NCBI GenBank assembly: GCA_024704765.1
Contig: JAKMXF010000319.1
Span: 186,001 to 250,000, forward strand
Reading direction: 5' to 3'
Source of the DNA: Oopsacas minuta
Lineage: Eukaryota; Porifera; Hexactinellida; Lyssacinosida; Leucopsacidae
Length of the DNA stretch: 64,000 nt
Shown: piece by piece, positions 33,099-45,538 of the stretch
Layout: each line of letters starts with the position of its first letter
How positions within the stretch are numbered: position 1 is the first letter of the stretch
Program-made: the position numbers and the translations under genes
The notes under the pieces: generated by a model
Seen by the model: only the letters and a program-made list of their open reading frames with translations
The model's database searches: none
Told to the model about the DNA's origin: nothing

Positions 33099-34681
33099 TT
33101 TCTCCCGCTCGATAGTATATATTGAAATTCTCTATTAATGCCCATAATTATACTTTTGATATTATGTACCTGAATTTTTTTCTACCTACAAATCCTTTTT
33201 TTAGTGTTTCACACAAGATTATTTATGCTCAGGATTCGGGTTGAGTAATATGTTTTCATATTCTGTATCATACATTAATCTTTACGAGCCGCTTCGTTTG
33301 CTCGCACTGCGTGGCTCGTGAACACTTTGTGTTCGCATGGGACTCGGCATTTCGTGCCTTGAATTCGAAAACTATAAATTGCAAAATTGAATTATAAATA
33401 AGTATTTAAACAATTTGTTTACTTTATATTCATACATATAGACAACAATAATTTACATATGATTAATTCCAGTGTGAAAATCGGAATCAGCAGACTCCAT
33501 TATCCAAATGTAATTGTTTACTTTTCCTATATCGTCAACAGAAGGACATGTTATTCCCTATAGTATATACGCAGATCATCTTCCCCTATTATTATAATAC
33601 AAAGTGGACAAACAAACACATAATAATTGTGTTTTAATCATATAGATATGTAGTAGAATCTGTTTTTCTGCATCTAAATAGAGAAAGTGTATCATTTAAT
33701 GGATAATTAAGCGTGTTATATGACGCGTTTTTAGGGAAACACTGTATTGTTATCTACTGCAATGTTAGCTTTCAGCAAATAATCATTACTCATTGCATCT
33801 TTTCGTTTATACTTATCTGCGATATATACTTTGTAGTGAAAGTATTCAGAACTTGTAAATTCGCTACACAAATCATTACTCATGGACGCATATCAAACGG
33901 TTGGACAAATTGCCACAAAGATAGGTGCATTATACTACTAGCAATAACTATAATTGTCAAATCAATAATCAGCTCTGATATGTCATGTGTACGAGGACAA
34001 ATCGGAATATTTTTGCATTAATTTTTCAATAGGATCACTACTATTAGTAACAGCAGTTACATTCTCCAGAGTTTAGAGAATATTCAAAATGGTAAATATG
34101 GTGTACTTACAAGTGATACTTTTGTCCTCAACAACCATTGCTATGATCATATAATTAACTGCTTCTTATATCATTTTAGTGGTTAACTTTCTGTGGGATG
34201 AATTTTTCTAGTATTTTTGATTGATTATTCTGGCAATCATAGGCAAGTATTTCCAGGTTAACCAGTATATACTGCCAAGAATTTGTGGAATTCCAGTTGC
34301 GGATCGAAATATTGAATATTTAGGTTTCAATATGTTGTCGGTAGTAATTGGTTAGGTAGAGTCCGAATTTGAGATTTTCCTTTAAGTAACAAATTCCCAG
34401 ATTTATCATAGGAATCATAACAGATTACACCTTTTGCAACATATTTCAAAAAGATGCTAGTGAAAATAGTATACGTTAACAACACTAGAATTTCAACTAT
34501 TTGACAATCATATTCTATTTATCAGTTAAATTTAAGAGTGGTTTTATATAGAATATTTTCGGAGTGGGTGATTTTACATATTCGTGATTATGGTTGTACG
34601 CGAGATCCTAATATACACCGAAGTGGTACGCGGTGGTAAAAGTTTGAGGACCGCTGCACTTGCGATTAAGAGATTTATAAT

Positions 34682-35128
34682 AATTATTGTTATAATTGAA
34701 CTTGTTGTCAAAGTATATTCAATTCCAAAATGCAATTGCTGTTGTCCACAATCGCCAATTTGATCAGAATTATATCATTTAACTATCTTAGAGATATGAT
34801 GGTTAGGCCTCAATATCACAAGATCAGTAATTATATACATAGATTGTATTATCATTAAAATACATAATTAGAATTTATATATGTTAGATTTCTTTAGCAC
34901 TTTTATAATAAAATATTTTAATGATTTTTGCTGATTCTTTCCAAATAATTCTCATTGTTTTGATATTGATTTCAAGGGTAATATAAGTATGGCAGGAATG
35001 GTGGGAACAAAAATTGGGGATATTTCACCCTAGCGCCCCTAGACTCGTGGCACTAGGGTGAGAAGTCCTCCTTTAGTACATGTTCTCGTTCATCCTCCGA
35101 TTCCCAGTCCTACAGCTTAAACATCGAA
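34682..35128. repeat. 446-bp direct repeat, right copy
   Basis: Near-identical partner of 29659-30104, one base longer. Flanking sequence differs on both sides, so the ends of homology are sharp. Confidence 0.85.
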
Positions 35129-36186
35129 ATCATACTGTTCTCCGAAAATGAGTATTGGATGAGCAGTGGTTAATGATGTGATTTTTCGAAAATCCAAAGG
35201 TGATATTGACGTAATAATTTCGTCATAGGTGTGAATTTTCTTCCAAGACTCGAACATGTCCGATCCAGCATAAAATACCCAGTATGCCAAAAATCAGCCC
35301 TGGGGGTTCTCCAATTTCTTCAATCAATTGCCGACATTTGATCATATACGTATATACATACAGGTTAATTTTCGTTTTAATAGTATCGATAAATGCTATA
35401 ATTATCCCTAAAAGCTATTCGTATTTCAGGGCTCTATTTAACATCTGCACTTACATCATGATAATTTACTGAACATAGATTAGGTAGAGTAGAGTAGAAA
35501 ACAAATAGCATTCATCCAAATCGGTAGTTATTGAGTAATTACCAGAATGCGTCCTGAACATAACAATTTGAATGGAGTAGGATTACGATAATCTTGTATG
35601 TAACATAGTATAGTTTGAGTAACAACGGATTATGCATAGAGATTATTTGGATAGAGTTACATATAGACTTGGGCCTGACTGTATATAGTGCTGATTTGTA
35701 TAATATGCATAATTCTACTCACTTTTTTGAAAATATATTATTTATCATTGATTACGACTGCCACTTGTAACAAAAAACACACCTACACATGTATCCATTT
35801 TGGGGAATCATCAGACTTCGAATATCGTTTATCGTTCCAAAACGCGCTTATTTCCCTAGCTAAATTCATGAAGCAAGTTTTGGCAACGATATTTCGGTTA
35901 TCAAAACTCTCGAGGATATCGTAAATTCCGATAACTAATTGAAAATATACTGGATATCAGGATTTCCTCAAGAATACAGCGAAAGAAACATCGGAAATAT
36001 CAGAATTTTCAATTATTGATTTCCTAATTTCACCGATTTTCCGATATATTTCGATATTTTCCAATATTTTTGATATTCCAATATTTTCCTTTTAGAAATA
36101 TAAAACTGATATTTGCCAAAACATTGCATAGCGTATTAACCGGATATAATATTAAATTATCCAAAACCTTCATATTCGTACTTTTA

Positions 36187-36322
36187 CAGTGGAAACCGCG
36201 CTATTAGCAAATCGCATTTTGCATGATTTTCTTTGCTGATACGCGAGTTTTGTATCATGCACAGTAATTACCATAACTGCACTCTGTCCATGATGGAAGT
36301 TTCAAATCTGCGGTTTCCACTC
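36187..36322. mobile_element. pogo-like MITE upstream of the SBK-like kinase
   Basis: 136 bp, TA on both sides, ends CAGTGGAAACCGC and GCGGTTTCCACTC (12 of 13 paired). It lies about 75 bases upstream of the kinase start codon, inside what may be its promoter or 5' UTR intron. Confidence 0.75.
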
Positions 36323-36396
36323 TATTTTGTTCATTTCAATCCAAATGTAAATCAATTTTCATTTGATTTTCCAATCACTTCTTGCCCGTATTTTAG

Positions 36397-39300
36397 ATGA
36401 GTCGTAGAAATGGGTTCCATAAACCCTCTCAGCAAATCTCTCCAATCGACATACAATATGATTTCATGGATATGGTAGGAAAGGGTACGTATGGAACTGC
36501 ATGGATTGCAAAAAGTCGTATCGATGGACAATTAGTTATTATCAAAGCTATTAAGAAAGTCAATACTTCAAGATCTGTTTTCAAGAAGGAATACAAGTAC
36601 TCTCTCAGTCTTTCTCTACATCCTTATATCATTGAAACCTTTAGAAATGCATATGAAACACCCAAAAGTTTTGTAATGGTACAAGAATTTGCACCTCATG
36701 GTGATCTATTCGATGCAATCGTACCTGAACAGGGCATGGCTGAAAATGAGGCTAAGCATGCTATTAGGCAAATTTCTGAGGCTCTAAAATTCATGCATTC
36801 AAAACGTCTAGTTCATCGGGATGTTAAACCAGAAAACATCGTGATTATGAATCAATCGAAAAGAGAAATAAAATTAATTGATTTTGGGATGACCCTAAGG
36901 GCTGGGACACATGTTGCAAGGGTGTGTGGTAGTATTCCGTATACTCCTCCTGAAATATGCCAAGCCAGTTTAGTTGACGGTTTCTATGTAAATACAGGCA
37001 ACGATGTATGGTCTCTTGGAGTTTTATTGTTTTGTATGTTGACAGGTAAGAAAATTTATTATTAGTCATTTTTGCTAACGCAACGTTACATATAAGGTAT
37101 TAACTGCGAGGATTATCTGAATTAAATTACAGTTAACGAATTTCCTGATTAAACGAACAAATATTTGCACAAAACAGGTCCCTATAATGGTTATTCTATT
37201 GACATTACTCCAGATAAAGCGAACAAAATTTGACCATAAGTTGATGTTTGAATTAAAGGTTTGCAAATCGTTTTGCTGCAAGTTAAAGTGTTGATGACTG
37301 CATACAGAGAGTTTAAAGTTACTGTACTGCCAAAAGTGGCCGTTAAGCAGGTTCCACTGTGCCTGTACGTATTAGTTCTAATGTGTATATATATCGTCCT
37401 GAAAATTATACAAATTTTTATCGTTGCTTTTCTTATACTAGGAACATTTCCTTGGGAGCAGGCTAGTCCCAATGATATCCACTATAAAGACTTTATCGAT
37501 TGGCAATTGTCTCTATCCCCAGATGTTGCGATTTTATGGAGGAAATTCACACCAGAAGCCTTAGCACTTTTTCAAAAGATGCTCAACTTAGATATTCGGA
37601 AAAGATGTAAGGTTTCAGAGTTGCAGAATTATTTACAATATCCTTGGTTGGAAACAAATCTTATATTGTTAGACACTTGTTCTGAGGTATCCAGCCTTTG
37701 TAGAACACCAAACCCTGATCATTTAGGTGAGTTTATGTGAATATATTTATACGTATTTCTTGTTGTTGATCATATCTAACTCATCATTATTATTTGATAA
37801 TCCAAATTTGAACATTGCAATTTTGGTTTACAGTTGTGAGCTAATTGATTATCAACTCGTATGGGGTATAGCGATGCCTTTATCCGAAAGTTGATGTGAA
37901 AAGTCATTCCGTCCTTACGCACAACGGTTCGACTCTACAAGTACATGTTCATAGTTCATTCATCACGAAATTGTCTACACTGTACACTAGCATACCTGCT
38001 AACCTTTATCACTGACACATCAATACCTGGACGGAGCCCAAATAGCAAATAATTTAAACGGGCCAAAGTGGCTCATACAGTATTGAGGAAGGGCTCACAC
38101 ATATATTTGTATTAGATATATGGGGTTGTAAGTTATTATGAATCCAGGAGGGCTCAAGCCATCCGTTCCCTAGGGTTCGACGCCTATGATTGTATGTATC
38201 CATCAGAGAGAGAGGGAACCGGTCGGATCAGGTATCGGTCGAAATCTTGACCAGCCGGTCGAGTTTTGACTGGCTGATTTTGTATAACCGCTGAATGAGT
38301 TACAAGTCAAATTGTGTTACAATAGTTGGTATTGTTTAGCACTGTTTAATAATTATTGTTAGTAGACATTGACTGGTCGGGTCATGGAAAAGCTGATCGG
38401 TTCTATCTCTGGTATCCATGTCATCCACTAATATAATTGAAGATTGTAAAATTACGTGTCCAGCAATCCCTAGAATCATAAAAATATGCAACTATAAGTC
38501 TATAATGTAGAACCGAGTCAATACAGTATTCTGCTTGATTATTTGTGTCATGATTGAAGATGAATTCCAAATGTTAGCAAAGATTATTCTAACTTTATTA
38601 CCTAAAGCAGAGTTCTCGAAAATTTGACCCTCCTCACTGTCTTATGTTTTTAAATACAAAAAGAATGAGGCTGTCATGTAGGGTGGCCAGCATGTTTAGG
38701 TCTAAATCCTGTACATTGGAGCATTTCCACACAAATTTCCTGGCTTTTCTGGACATAATTTTCAAAATCTTGGACAAGTATATGTATAAAAATATAAATG
38801 GATGTTTCATTTTGTAATAGAAATAGCGTGAAACCTCATTTGACATTATTACAGCTGATATTTATAGCCAGTTTAATATCCTTCTATTCAAAATAATGAT
38901 CTCGAGAATTCTGGACGCATAGGAATTTTGGCAAAAATACAGGATATATCCTAATGCAATGGTCACCATACTGTCATGTTACATTTCATAACACCTGGTG
39001 ATGATTAGTTAAGTTTAGACGTCTCATATTTAATTGTGTTCTGTTTGTGTAATTTAATGATTTAATTGGATACTATGGGTCATGCATACGTATCAACTTT
39101 TTTTAACAATTTTCATGGATATTTACCTCCAAATCCCGCCGTTTTCAAATTTTCCCTGGATTTCTAATTTTGTATCCAAATAATATTAATTTCTTCACTA
39201 TTTTGTTATATAATAGAGAGAAATATTCAATCTTTTCTCTGAATATCATGTCAAATCCCGGGAATTTGGCAAATATAGTTAAATTATTGGTTATGGGTCA

Positions 39301-39863
39301 CGTTGAGTGAGCCATTTGCAGCTCTGATTGATATACTTGCTCCTCAATATTCATTCTTAATCCCTCTATCCCTTCTAGTTGATGATTCTGACCCAGGTTT
39401 AGATATTGATGCTGTTAAGACGCTATTTTTGGATGATTGTTCTAAAGAATATAACCAATTCAATCAGGAAACTTTTTCTGATAACATCACGATGAAAAAT
39501 GATCTCTCTCATTCTGTAGACTATAATGAAGATCAATATTTCCCAATTCAATCAGAAGACACAGTTCCACATTCAGATCATATGTCTGAAAGCTATGTAA
39601 TTACAAATGAATCAAAAAATGACTCTGATGATAAAATGCTCTATCCATCCTCAATATATGAGAATTCAAAACTTGGTGATATAACAATTCACACATCAAA
39701 TTTCAATAATACCTATGCTAATGTTTCTCCTCGTCATAGTCACCATTTTTCGGATGGATTTCTCCTCCCAGAAACTGATAAAAATATTCTCTATTCGGAT
39801 AGCAAGGCATATGCATCTCACGCAAGAGGAAATAGCGTTTCGTATAACGTTAGTATTTGCTAG
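36397..39863 (+). CDS. SBK1: SBK1-like serine/threonine kinase
   Basis: Three exons (36397-37045, 37442-37726, 39379-39863) join in frame to 472 residues. The kinase domain spans ~20-300 with an intact Gly loop (GKGTYGTAW), the VIIK lysine, HRDVKPEN and DFGMT. SBK-specific wording is strong: GDLFDAIVP, IPYTPPEICQA, VDVW-like NDVWSLGVLLFCMLTG and FPWEQAS, as in SH3-binding-domain kinases. The tail (~311-472) is acidic and Ser/Asn/His-rich, without the Pro-rich SH3 ligands of the vertebrate protein, so partners may differ. Function in animals is poorly known. The ATG follows TTTTAG directly, which suggests a 5' UTR intron or trans-splicing. Orthology to SBK1 versus SBK2/3 is not decided. Confidence 0.85.
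37727..39378 (+). other. SBK-like kinase intron 2
   Basis: 1.65-kb GT-AG intron. It contains a hAT-like repeat body near 38083-38155 and AT-rich sequence. No additional exon is needed to keep the frame. Confidence 0.6.
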
Positions 39864-40822
39864 AAAGTATACTATTGTGATTTGTTAACGCTCTTGTGAC
39901 GTCATATTTCCATACGCTACAGCTACATCATAGAAAATATTTCTATTTTCAACGTTTTGCAGCATGCATATATACTAGATACACAGATTTGTATATTTCC
40001 CTACTAATGACTATTGGAATATGTTTTGGTGATAATTTCCATTTTGTCTTGTTATGATTCCATACTTACCAACCCTATGTACTGTTTCCCTGGATATTTT
40101 GTCGAATCCTTGGAATTCGTTGGCCGCCCCGCTTCTGACAGCCCTGTCAAGAATAATAAATACTGGAATAATAATAATAATAGATCTAACGCAGTGTAAG
40201 TATAATGGCTATAAATGGATAAAGTGGCATAATGTGTCACGAGCAGAGGGATTTGAAATCCATTATATCAAACATCTATGCATTTCAGATAGATTTGAAT
40301 TCTCTAAAGTCCAAAGGAATTAGAGCTTACAATCCCGGACATATTTTGTAATCCCGGTATTTCGTTATTAGTCGTTTTCTAGAGTTTGGTATTCTTACGG
40401 TTTAGAAGTATATCGATTTGATACGTTGAATTGAGATGCATGTGTAATCCTATGGTTTTGCTTGTAAGATTGCAAATGTATCTAATCAGATACGTTTGCA
40501 ATCTTACAAGCAAACCAGTCCCATTCACAGACTACAATTAACTGATTAGGGTCGAATTGTTACATTCGTAACAAAAGGAACACTGAAATTTTATAACTTC
40601 GTTTTAATCAATTCGCCCACTCAAATCGAGATCTCAGCCCCTTATTTACATCCTAAGAGCATTTGTACCTTTTTCTAGTTTTACTCGTAGAATCCATCAA
40701 TTTACACACCCAGCATAATTCCAAACAATAATTATAATGATTACACTCACACACAATCAAATAGTAGAATAACTATAGACATATTTGTTCATTACTTATT
40801 ACTCAGAGATAACTTAGAATAG
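39864..40822. other. Intergenic repeat copy
   Basis: Between convergent genes. Positions 40258-40640 are a diverged copy of the repeat at 44487-44900 and, inverted, of 58470-58735. It includes a 27-bp hairpin. No gene is seen. Confidence 0.6.
40457..40514. repeat. 27-bp stem hairpin with 4-base loop
   Basis: Arms 40457-40483 and 40488-40514 pair with one mismatch around the loop AATC. The related copy at 44690 has only one arm, so the second arm was added in this copy by an inverted duplication. Confidence 0.85.
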
Positions 40823-42211
40823 TCACAGTATAGATTGAAAGAACTTCACATAGTCTGCCTGGGGTATCTTTGCTCGGCTTGCATGTACACTTACAGCTTC
40901 ATCTCCAGGATACATTACACCACGACCAATTTCCATCTTCCCAAGAAGTGGGTCATACTTGCTTTCTCCGTTCAATGCCTTATCAGCCAGTATTTTACCA
41001 AACAGAGGAACAAATTTCATAGCCCAACCAGATGTGTACAGCACAATACGTTTGTCTGTTCCAGTTAGGAAGTCAAGAACAAAGCCAGGGTCCCCAGAGG
41101 AGTTCGTATTTAAGGCAAATCCAGCAACACATGTTGCAATGGTTTCAGTATTTAACTCTGGTTGTAGATCTGGCATGGATTGTCTGACAAAATCTTGGGT
41201 AAATCGAAGAGCATCTTCATCAACAGGTCTCGAATCAATTGGAGGTGGCTTTCCGTAAAAGTTAAAAGTAGATTTAGAGGTGAAACCTGGCGCAACTCTG
41301 CATTTACCGGAATATTCATCCTTATTAGTTGGGAAGCCATAATATGTATTTGCATCTATAGCATCTCCTGGTTCATGGTCCTTTGGAGGGGCAAAATAAA
41401 TCCACACTGGCCAATTTTCGCTTATAGTTTGATTAGGAGAGTCATTATGGAGAGAAAAGTAGTTGGAACACCACAGATAAATTACAATTCCCATTCTTTG
41501 TTCAAATGGAGGGTGCACTGTTTCTAAGAGCTCATTGATGAAGACACTCGGTGTCATGATAACTTTCTTTCCCGAATATACACTTAAATCGCCTGCAGTT
41601 ACTGTAATATGAGAACTTATTGAGTAATCAACTTTTGTTACCTTCGTATTCTCCAATAAGTCACAGTTACTGCTTGCCTTTAACATTTTTAGCAGAGACT
41701 TTATAAGTTCAAGAACATTGATTGAACCACCACCATCCCCAGGCACCAGTAGTGCACTAAAATTTTCGCTATCAGTAACTGCCCCACTGATGAACGGGAA
41801 TTTTTGCCGAATCTCTTCAGGATTTTTGTAATAGCAATAATCTTGACTTAATTCTTTGAGATTTGTTACTGCCTTTTCTATATTACCCTCTGCAGTAGTA
41901 ACAGAACTATCACCAAACCACAATACACCAGTAAACTTCACTAATTTAGGATTGTTAGTTTCGTCGATTAATTCGTGCCACAATCCACGCGTTTCGATTG
42001 CTAACTGACAGAGATAACGTTCTGAATAACAGATTCGCCATTGCCTTGAATACCCTGGACTAGAAGAATAATCGTTATGAAAAGTAAACTGCTCCAAAAG
42101 CAGTACTTTCTTGTTCCTCTTCACAGCACATTCGTAAGCTGCAGCCAATCCAACAGGACCACCTCCCACAATAATCACATCATACAGTTGTGTTGGATCT
42201 TTCGCTGCCAT
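40823..42211 (-). CDS. Sarcosine/pipecolate oxidase-like FAD enzyme
   Basis: 462 residues, one exon. The N-terminal Rossmann motif IIVGGGPVGLAAAYE binds FAD; SRQWRICYSERYL matches the SxRxxRxxY region of monomeric sarcosine oxidases. The Cys in ETIATCVAGFA lies where that family attaches FAD covalently, and TSGWAMKFVPLFGKILAD matches the C-terminal GxxGxGFKxxP-type segment with changes. The family oxidises N-methyl or cyclic amino acids and releases hydrogen peroxide. Animal PIPOX is peroxisomal, but this protein ends in SIL rather than a clear SKL-type signal, so location is open. The minus-strand ATG directly follows TTCTAG. Substrate is not predictable; bacterial-type N-methyltryptophan or fructosyl-amine oxidases are alternatives. 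Confidence 0.8.
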   Translation of the reverse strand: MAAKDPTQLYDVIIVGGGPVGLAAAYECAVKRNKKVLLLEQFTFHNDYSSSPGYSRQWRICYSERYLCQLAIETRGLWHELIDETNNPKLVKFTGVLWFGDSSVTTAEGNIEKAVTNLKELSQDYCYYKNPEEIRQKFPFISGAVTDSENFSALLVPGDGGGSINVLELIKSLLKMLKASSNCDLLENTKVTKVDYSISSHITVTAGDLSVYSGKKVIMTPSVFINELLETVHPPFEQRMGIVIYLWCSNYFSLHNDSPNQTISENWPVWIYFAPPKDHEPGDAIDANTYYGFPTNKDEYSGKCRVAPGFTSKSTFNFYGKPPPIDSRPVDEDALRFTQDFVRQSMPDLQPELNTETIATCVAGFALNTNSSGDPGFVLDFLTGTDKRIVLYTSGWAMKFVPLFGKILADKALNGESKYDPLLGKMEIGRGVMYPGDEAVSVHASRAKIPQADYVKFFQSIL

Positions 42212-43181
42212 CTAGAAGCTAGTTAACTGCTAATTGGTTGTGGTTTTACAGTTCAACTGGTTTGGGTAAATGTGGTTCAATGTTGGATGTGTCGGAAAAG
42301 ACAGTAGAACTTTGTTAGTACGTACACATTCGAAATTAATACACTTTATCTTATGTACGTATTGAGTGATATTGTAGGGACCTGATTTTACATATATTTT
42401 TCATATTATCCCGACAAGGTTTGTCAAATATCAATATCGGTTAATCACCGATTCTATACGATATATCGGTGCCAAACCTTGATCCGAAAATTCGCATTAG
42501 TGTGTTCGTAACTTAGTAGTAATGAGGTTCTGCTGTAATAAGGAACATAGTAAAATGTACAAGCAAAGAAGCAAAAATATAATTTCTAGATAATTATGTG
42601 AGTTCGGAAGCAGATGAAAAATATATTTTTAGTTAAAGGCCAATTGTTAGGTAGATATGAAAATATGTTCAAAATTCTAAAGCTCACAATAATTTCTTTA
42701 TTTCGAGATAAAGAATGGATATAAACGCCAGAAATTGGTACGAATACAATTGTTGTTCTGGAAAGTATATCTCTTGTTACAAGAGAGTTTGGAAATGCTA
42801 TGTAATATTGTTTGATACAGGTATGACTTCTATTGGTCAACTGCCAATTACTAGAGGCAATGTCAGGAGTCTATAACATGATCAATCCCGTTAGTGTTTC
42901 GAGACACTTTGACTTTTAGCCAACGCTGTTATTATGTAAACGAAGGAACCCAAACTAGAGACATACCTCCGCAATAAGAGATTGAAATATTTAACCTTAA
43001 GTAATGAATTAACACTCATAATTGTTTTAACAGGTTGGTATTCGCAAAACTGCATTACAATAATCAATTGAATCTCCATGATCACAAACTTCCAATTGTT
43101 ATACTTTACTCCAACATATTTGGCACGTATTGAAATATGAAGAAAGAAAGAAATTGAAAGAGAACGCAATGTTAGATTACA
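42212..43181. other. Intergenic region with a short MITE
   Basis: It contains a 67-bp inverted-repeat element (42415-42481). No gene is seen. Confidence 0.55.
42415..42481. mobile_element. 67-bp inverted-repeat element, CAAGGTTTG family
   Basis: Ends CAAGGTTTG and CAAACCTTG are perfect complements and the interior is rich in GATATATCGG-like words. Related right ends (GTGCCAAACCTTG or GTGTCAAACCTTG) occur near 16045 and 54305. Confidence 0.6.
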
Positions 43182-44116
43182 TCAAAATTTCCTGTTTTTT
43201 ATCAAGAAAGGTTCTCTTGATACTGAACTCGCGCAAGCTTTGATCTTCATTTCGATAGGGTAATGCTCGCTGATTGCAAGCGATTGTGATAAATCTTTTC
43301 CTAAAGCTAAACTGAAATTGTATACGTGTATATCTGTAACTTCTAACGCGATCGACTTATATAAAATCAAATTATCATAAGTACATGAAATGTTGCGATA
43401 TACCGAAGTACTATTCGCGCCTTTTTTTAACCCAAACGAGAACGCAGGATCTGTATTGAAGGAGAGCTTTTGAAAATCTTCATCTGAGAGGTAGCTACAG
43501 TCTGCATTTAGATTCCCCAGGATAATCCCGTCAGTCGTCCCAAATGAAAGTAATCAGAACGAAACGTAAACAAATACAAATCTTGAATTTCATTGAATGT
43601 ATTCTCAGGAGCTGTATGTGTAGCTTGTAGCCAAAACGAATTACAATTTGAGCACTTAGATGGCATGAAAAGTACTGAAAAAGGTGACCTCACGAAACTA
43701 GCCCTATAAGTTGGAAACTGATGGAAATCAAGCACGTCGACTTTGGAGGGCTTATATAGGAAACTGTATTGTTCGGGGTTAACCTTGCCTAATCGAATAC
43801 TAATAACTTGCTTATAACAATCCGCCAAGGGGACAGAAGTATTAAGTGTGCGTAGCAATTTGTTCGTGACATTCTTGACTGAATCATCTGGATCTCTTAA
43901 CCCGATTAGCAAAACAACATCATACCTCTTTATTATTGTTACTATGGACTGTAACACGCTGTTATTTTGAATTCTGCTGCAATCGATACGATCAAAACTA
44001 AATGTAGCTACATTTAGGATGGGACATTCGGCATTGTTTGGCACAAATGGTCCATATTTGAAAGCACACACGTGATAGAATAACGGGAAAACAACTATCA
44101 AAAGTGGTAGGAACAT
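43182..44116 (-). pseudogene. DNase I-like protein, frameshifted and catalytically degenerate
   Basis: A signal peptide (MFLPLLIVVFPLFYHVCA) is followed by a DNase I-type fold read in two frames. Part 1 (44116 to ~43535) matches up to the THTAP motif, equivalent to LHAAP with catalytic His. Part 2, in another frame down to 43182, starts at DGIILGNLNADC and contains CTYDNLIL and SEHYPIEM. A one-base loss (or two-base gain) near 43535 joins the parts without a gap in the alignment; no GT-AG intron fits. Against pancreatic DNase I, the catalytic Glu is Gly (LLIGLRD for LVQEVRD), the Asp of GDFN is Asn, and Asp of SDH is Glu; both His remain. Either a decaying gene, a non-enzymatic relative, or a sequence error in a divergent gene. 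Confidence 0.75.
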
Positions 44117-45538
44117 TATTTCCAATATATCTAGCTAAGGTTATGAATTGACAATAAACACAATAAAATTATATGATTTGCTAGACTAGATAAACGATTA
44201 ACCGAAGACCGTAGAAATGGAGAAATACTGGTATGTATAAGGCACAAATATCCAGTTACGCTAATAAGTATTCAATTAACAACGCCTGCATAAACCGACA
44301 CTCGTTGAGATATGAAACTTGCATCTATTTACCAAATTGTCGGATTTTGCAGATGAATTTGTATTATGAGAAGCTATTCTAGATCAGAAACAATTTCGGG
44401 TTATATACCCTGCCCAGACAATAGTATTCAGTCATTGATGGTCAATCCAGTAAACATTATGATTGAGAGTATGCCTAATGTTAAATCCATTATATCAAAC
44501 ATCTATGCATTTCGAAGAGATTTGAATTCTCTAAAGTCTAAATGGGTTATGGCTTACAATCCCGGACATATTTTGTAATCTCGGGATTTCGTTATTGGTC
44601 GTTTTCTAGAGTTTCGGTATTCTTAGGGCTTAGAAGTATATCGATTTGATACGTTGAATTGAGATGCAGGTGTAATCCTATGGTTTTGCTTGTAAGATTG
44701 CAAACCAATCCCATTCTCATACTACAATTAACCGATTACGGTCGAATTGTTACATTCGTACAAAAAGGAAGACTAAAATTATATAACTTCGTTTTAACCA
44801 ATTCGCCCACTCAAATCGAGATTTCAGTACCTTATTGACGTCATTAAATCACACATTTTCCCGGCCGTATTCGGTCATAGACATTTGCTACTAAATTCGG
44901 AATCTCAGGATTGTAAGCTCCAAAAGGAATCTATCAGATCCATAAAATTTATGTATTTCATGGATGTTTCATGAATTTGATTTGAATATTCACATTCAAA
45001 ATGGATATAGATTGGATATGGATCCATAATCGTGTGGGAAATGGATTACGGAGTGTATTTAGATTATAGTTTGTATCCATCCAGTGGTGCCTCTGGTCAT
45101 GAGTTGGAAATATTTGGCATCAGTAAAAAATATCTAAACTGGAAGTCTGTATACTGAGGTTACAATACGCGGAATGCAACTATGACATGGGAGATACGCT
45201 GAAGTTTTACTGTATTGGCCCATCAAAAATAGGGGAGATTATTAGTATTTGTATGGAAACTTTACCATTGCCTGATTACTTTTGTTGAGTAGGGTAGGTC
45301 AACCGGATTATACAGGTGTCTGTTTATGAAGGCCCCATGTACACCAAATAGAAAACGATTAATCATATCATATCACTAAAAATCATTACAAATACCAATA
45401 TATTCAATACAATAGATAACAAATTCCATCTCTAAAAAAGCCTAATCCCAGCACTCAAATGTTTGAACTTAAGTAATGAATTCAAAGCACACACATATAG
45501 TGTTCCTATACACTCACTAGAGCTCACACACGCACCCA
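44117..45538. other. Intergenic region; start of the inverted duplication
   Basis: It includes the repeat copy at 44487-44925, whose ends carry GCTTACAATCC and GGATTGTAAGC as inverted termini, and the outer border of the 2.63-kb inverted arm at about 44657. No gene is seen. Confidence 0.6.
44550..44925. mobile_element. Inverted-repeat element with GCTTACAATCC ends
   Basis: The left end GGCTTACAATCCCGG and right end GGATTGTAAGCTCC are complementary. Diverged copies lie at 40258-40640 and, inverted, at 58470-58735. It has no coding capacity. The edge of the large inverted duplication falls inside it. Confidence 0.6.

Larger units (their letters stand above)
33099..36396. other. Intergenic region, repeats only
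   Basis: Contents are a CGAGCC/GGCTCG-rich patch at 33283-33360, a repeat with AATCGGAATCAG near 33475, a possible hAT terminus at ~34640-34668 (AAAAGTTTGAGGACCGCTG), the right copy of the 446-bp repeat, GATATTTTCC-rich low-complexity DNA at 35880-36095, and a MITE at 36187-36322. No gene is seen. Confidence 0.6.

Noticed and set aside
33713-34021. 102-codon open frame on the plus strand
   Set aside because: No ATG start, Ile/Cys/Tyr-rich translation as expected from AT-rich non-coding DNA, and no splice-consistent neighbours.
29659-35128. LTR retrotransposon with 446-bp LTRs
   Set aside because: The interior contains transporter genes and no gag/pol-like frames, and the repeat ends do not start TG and end CA.
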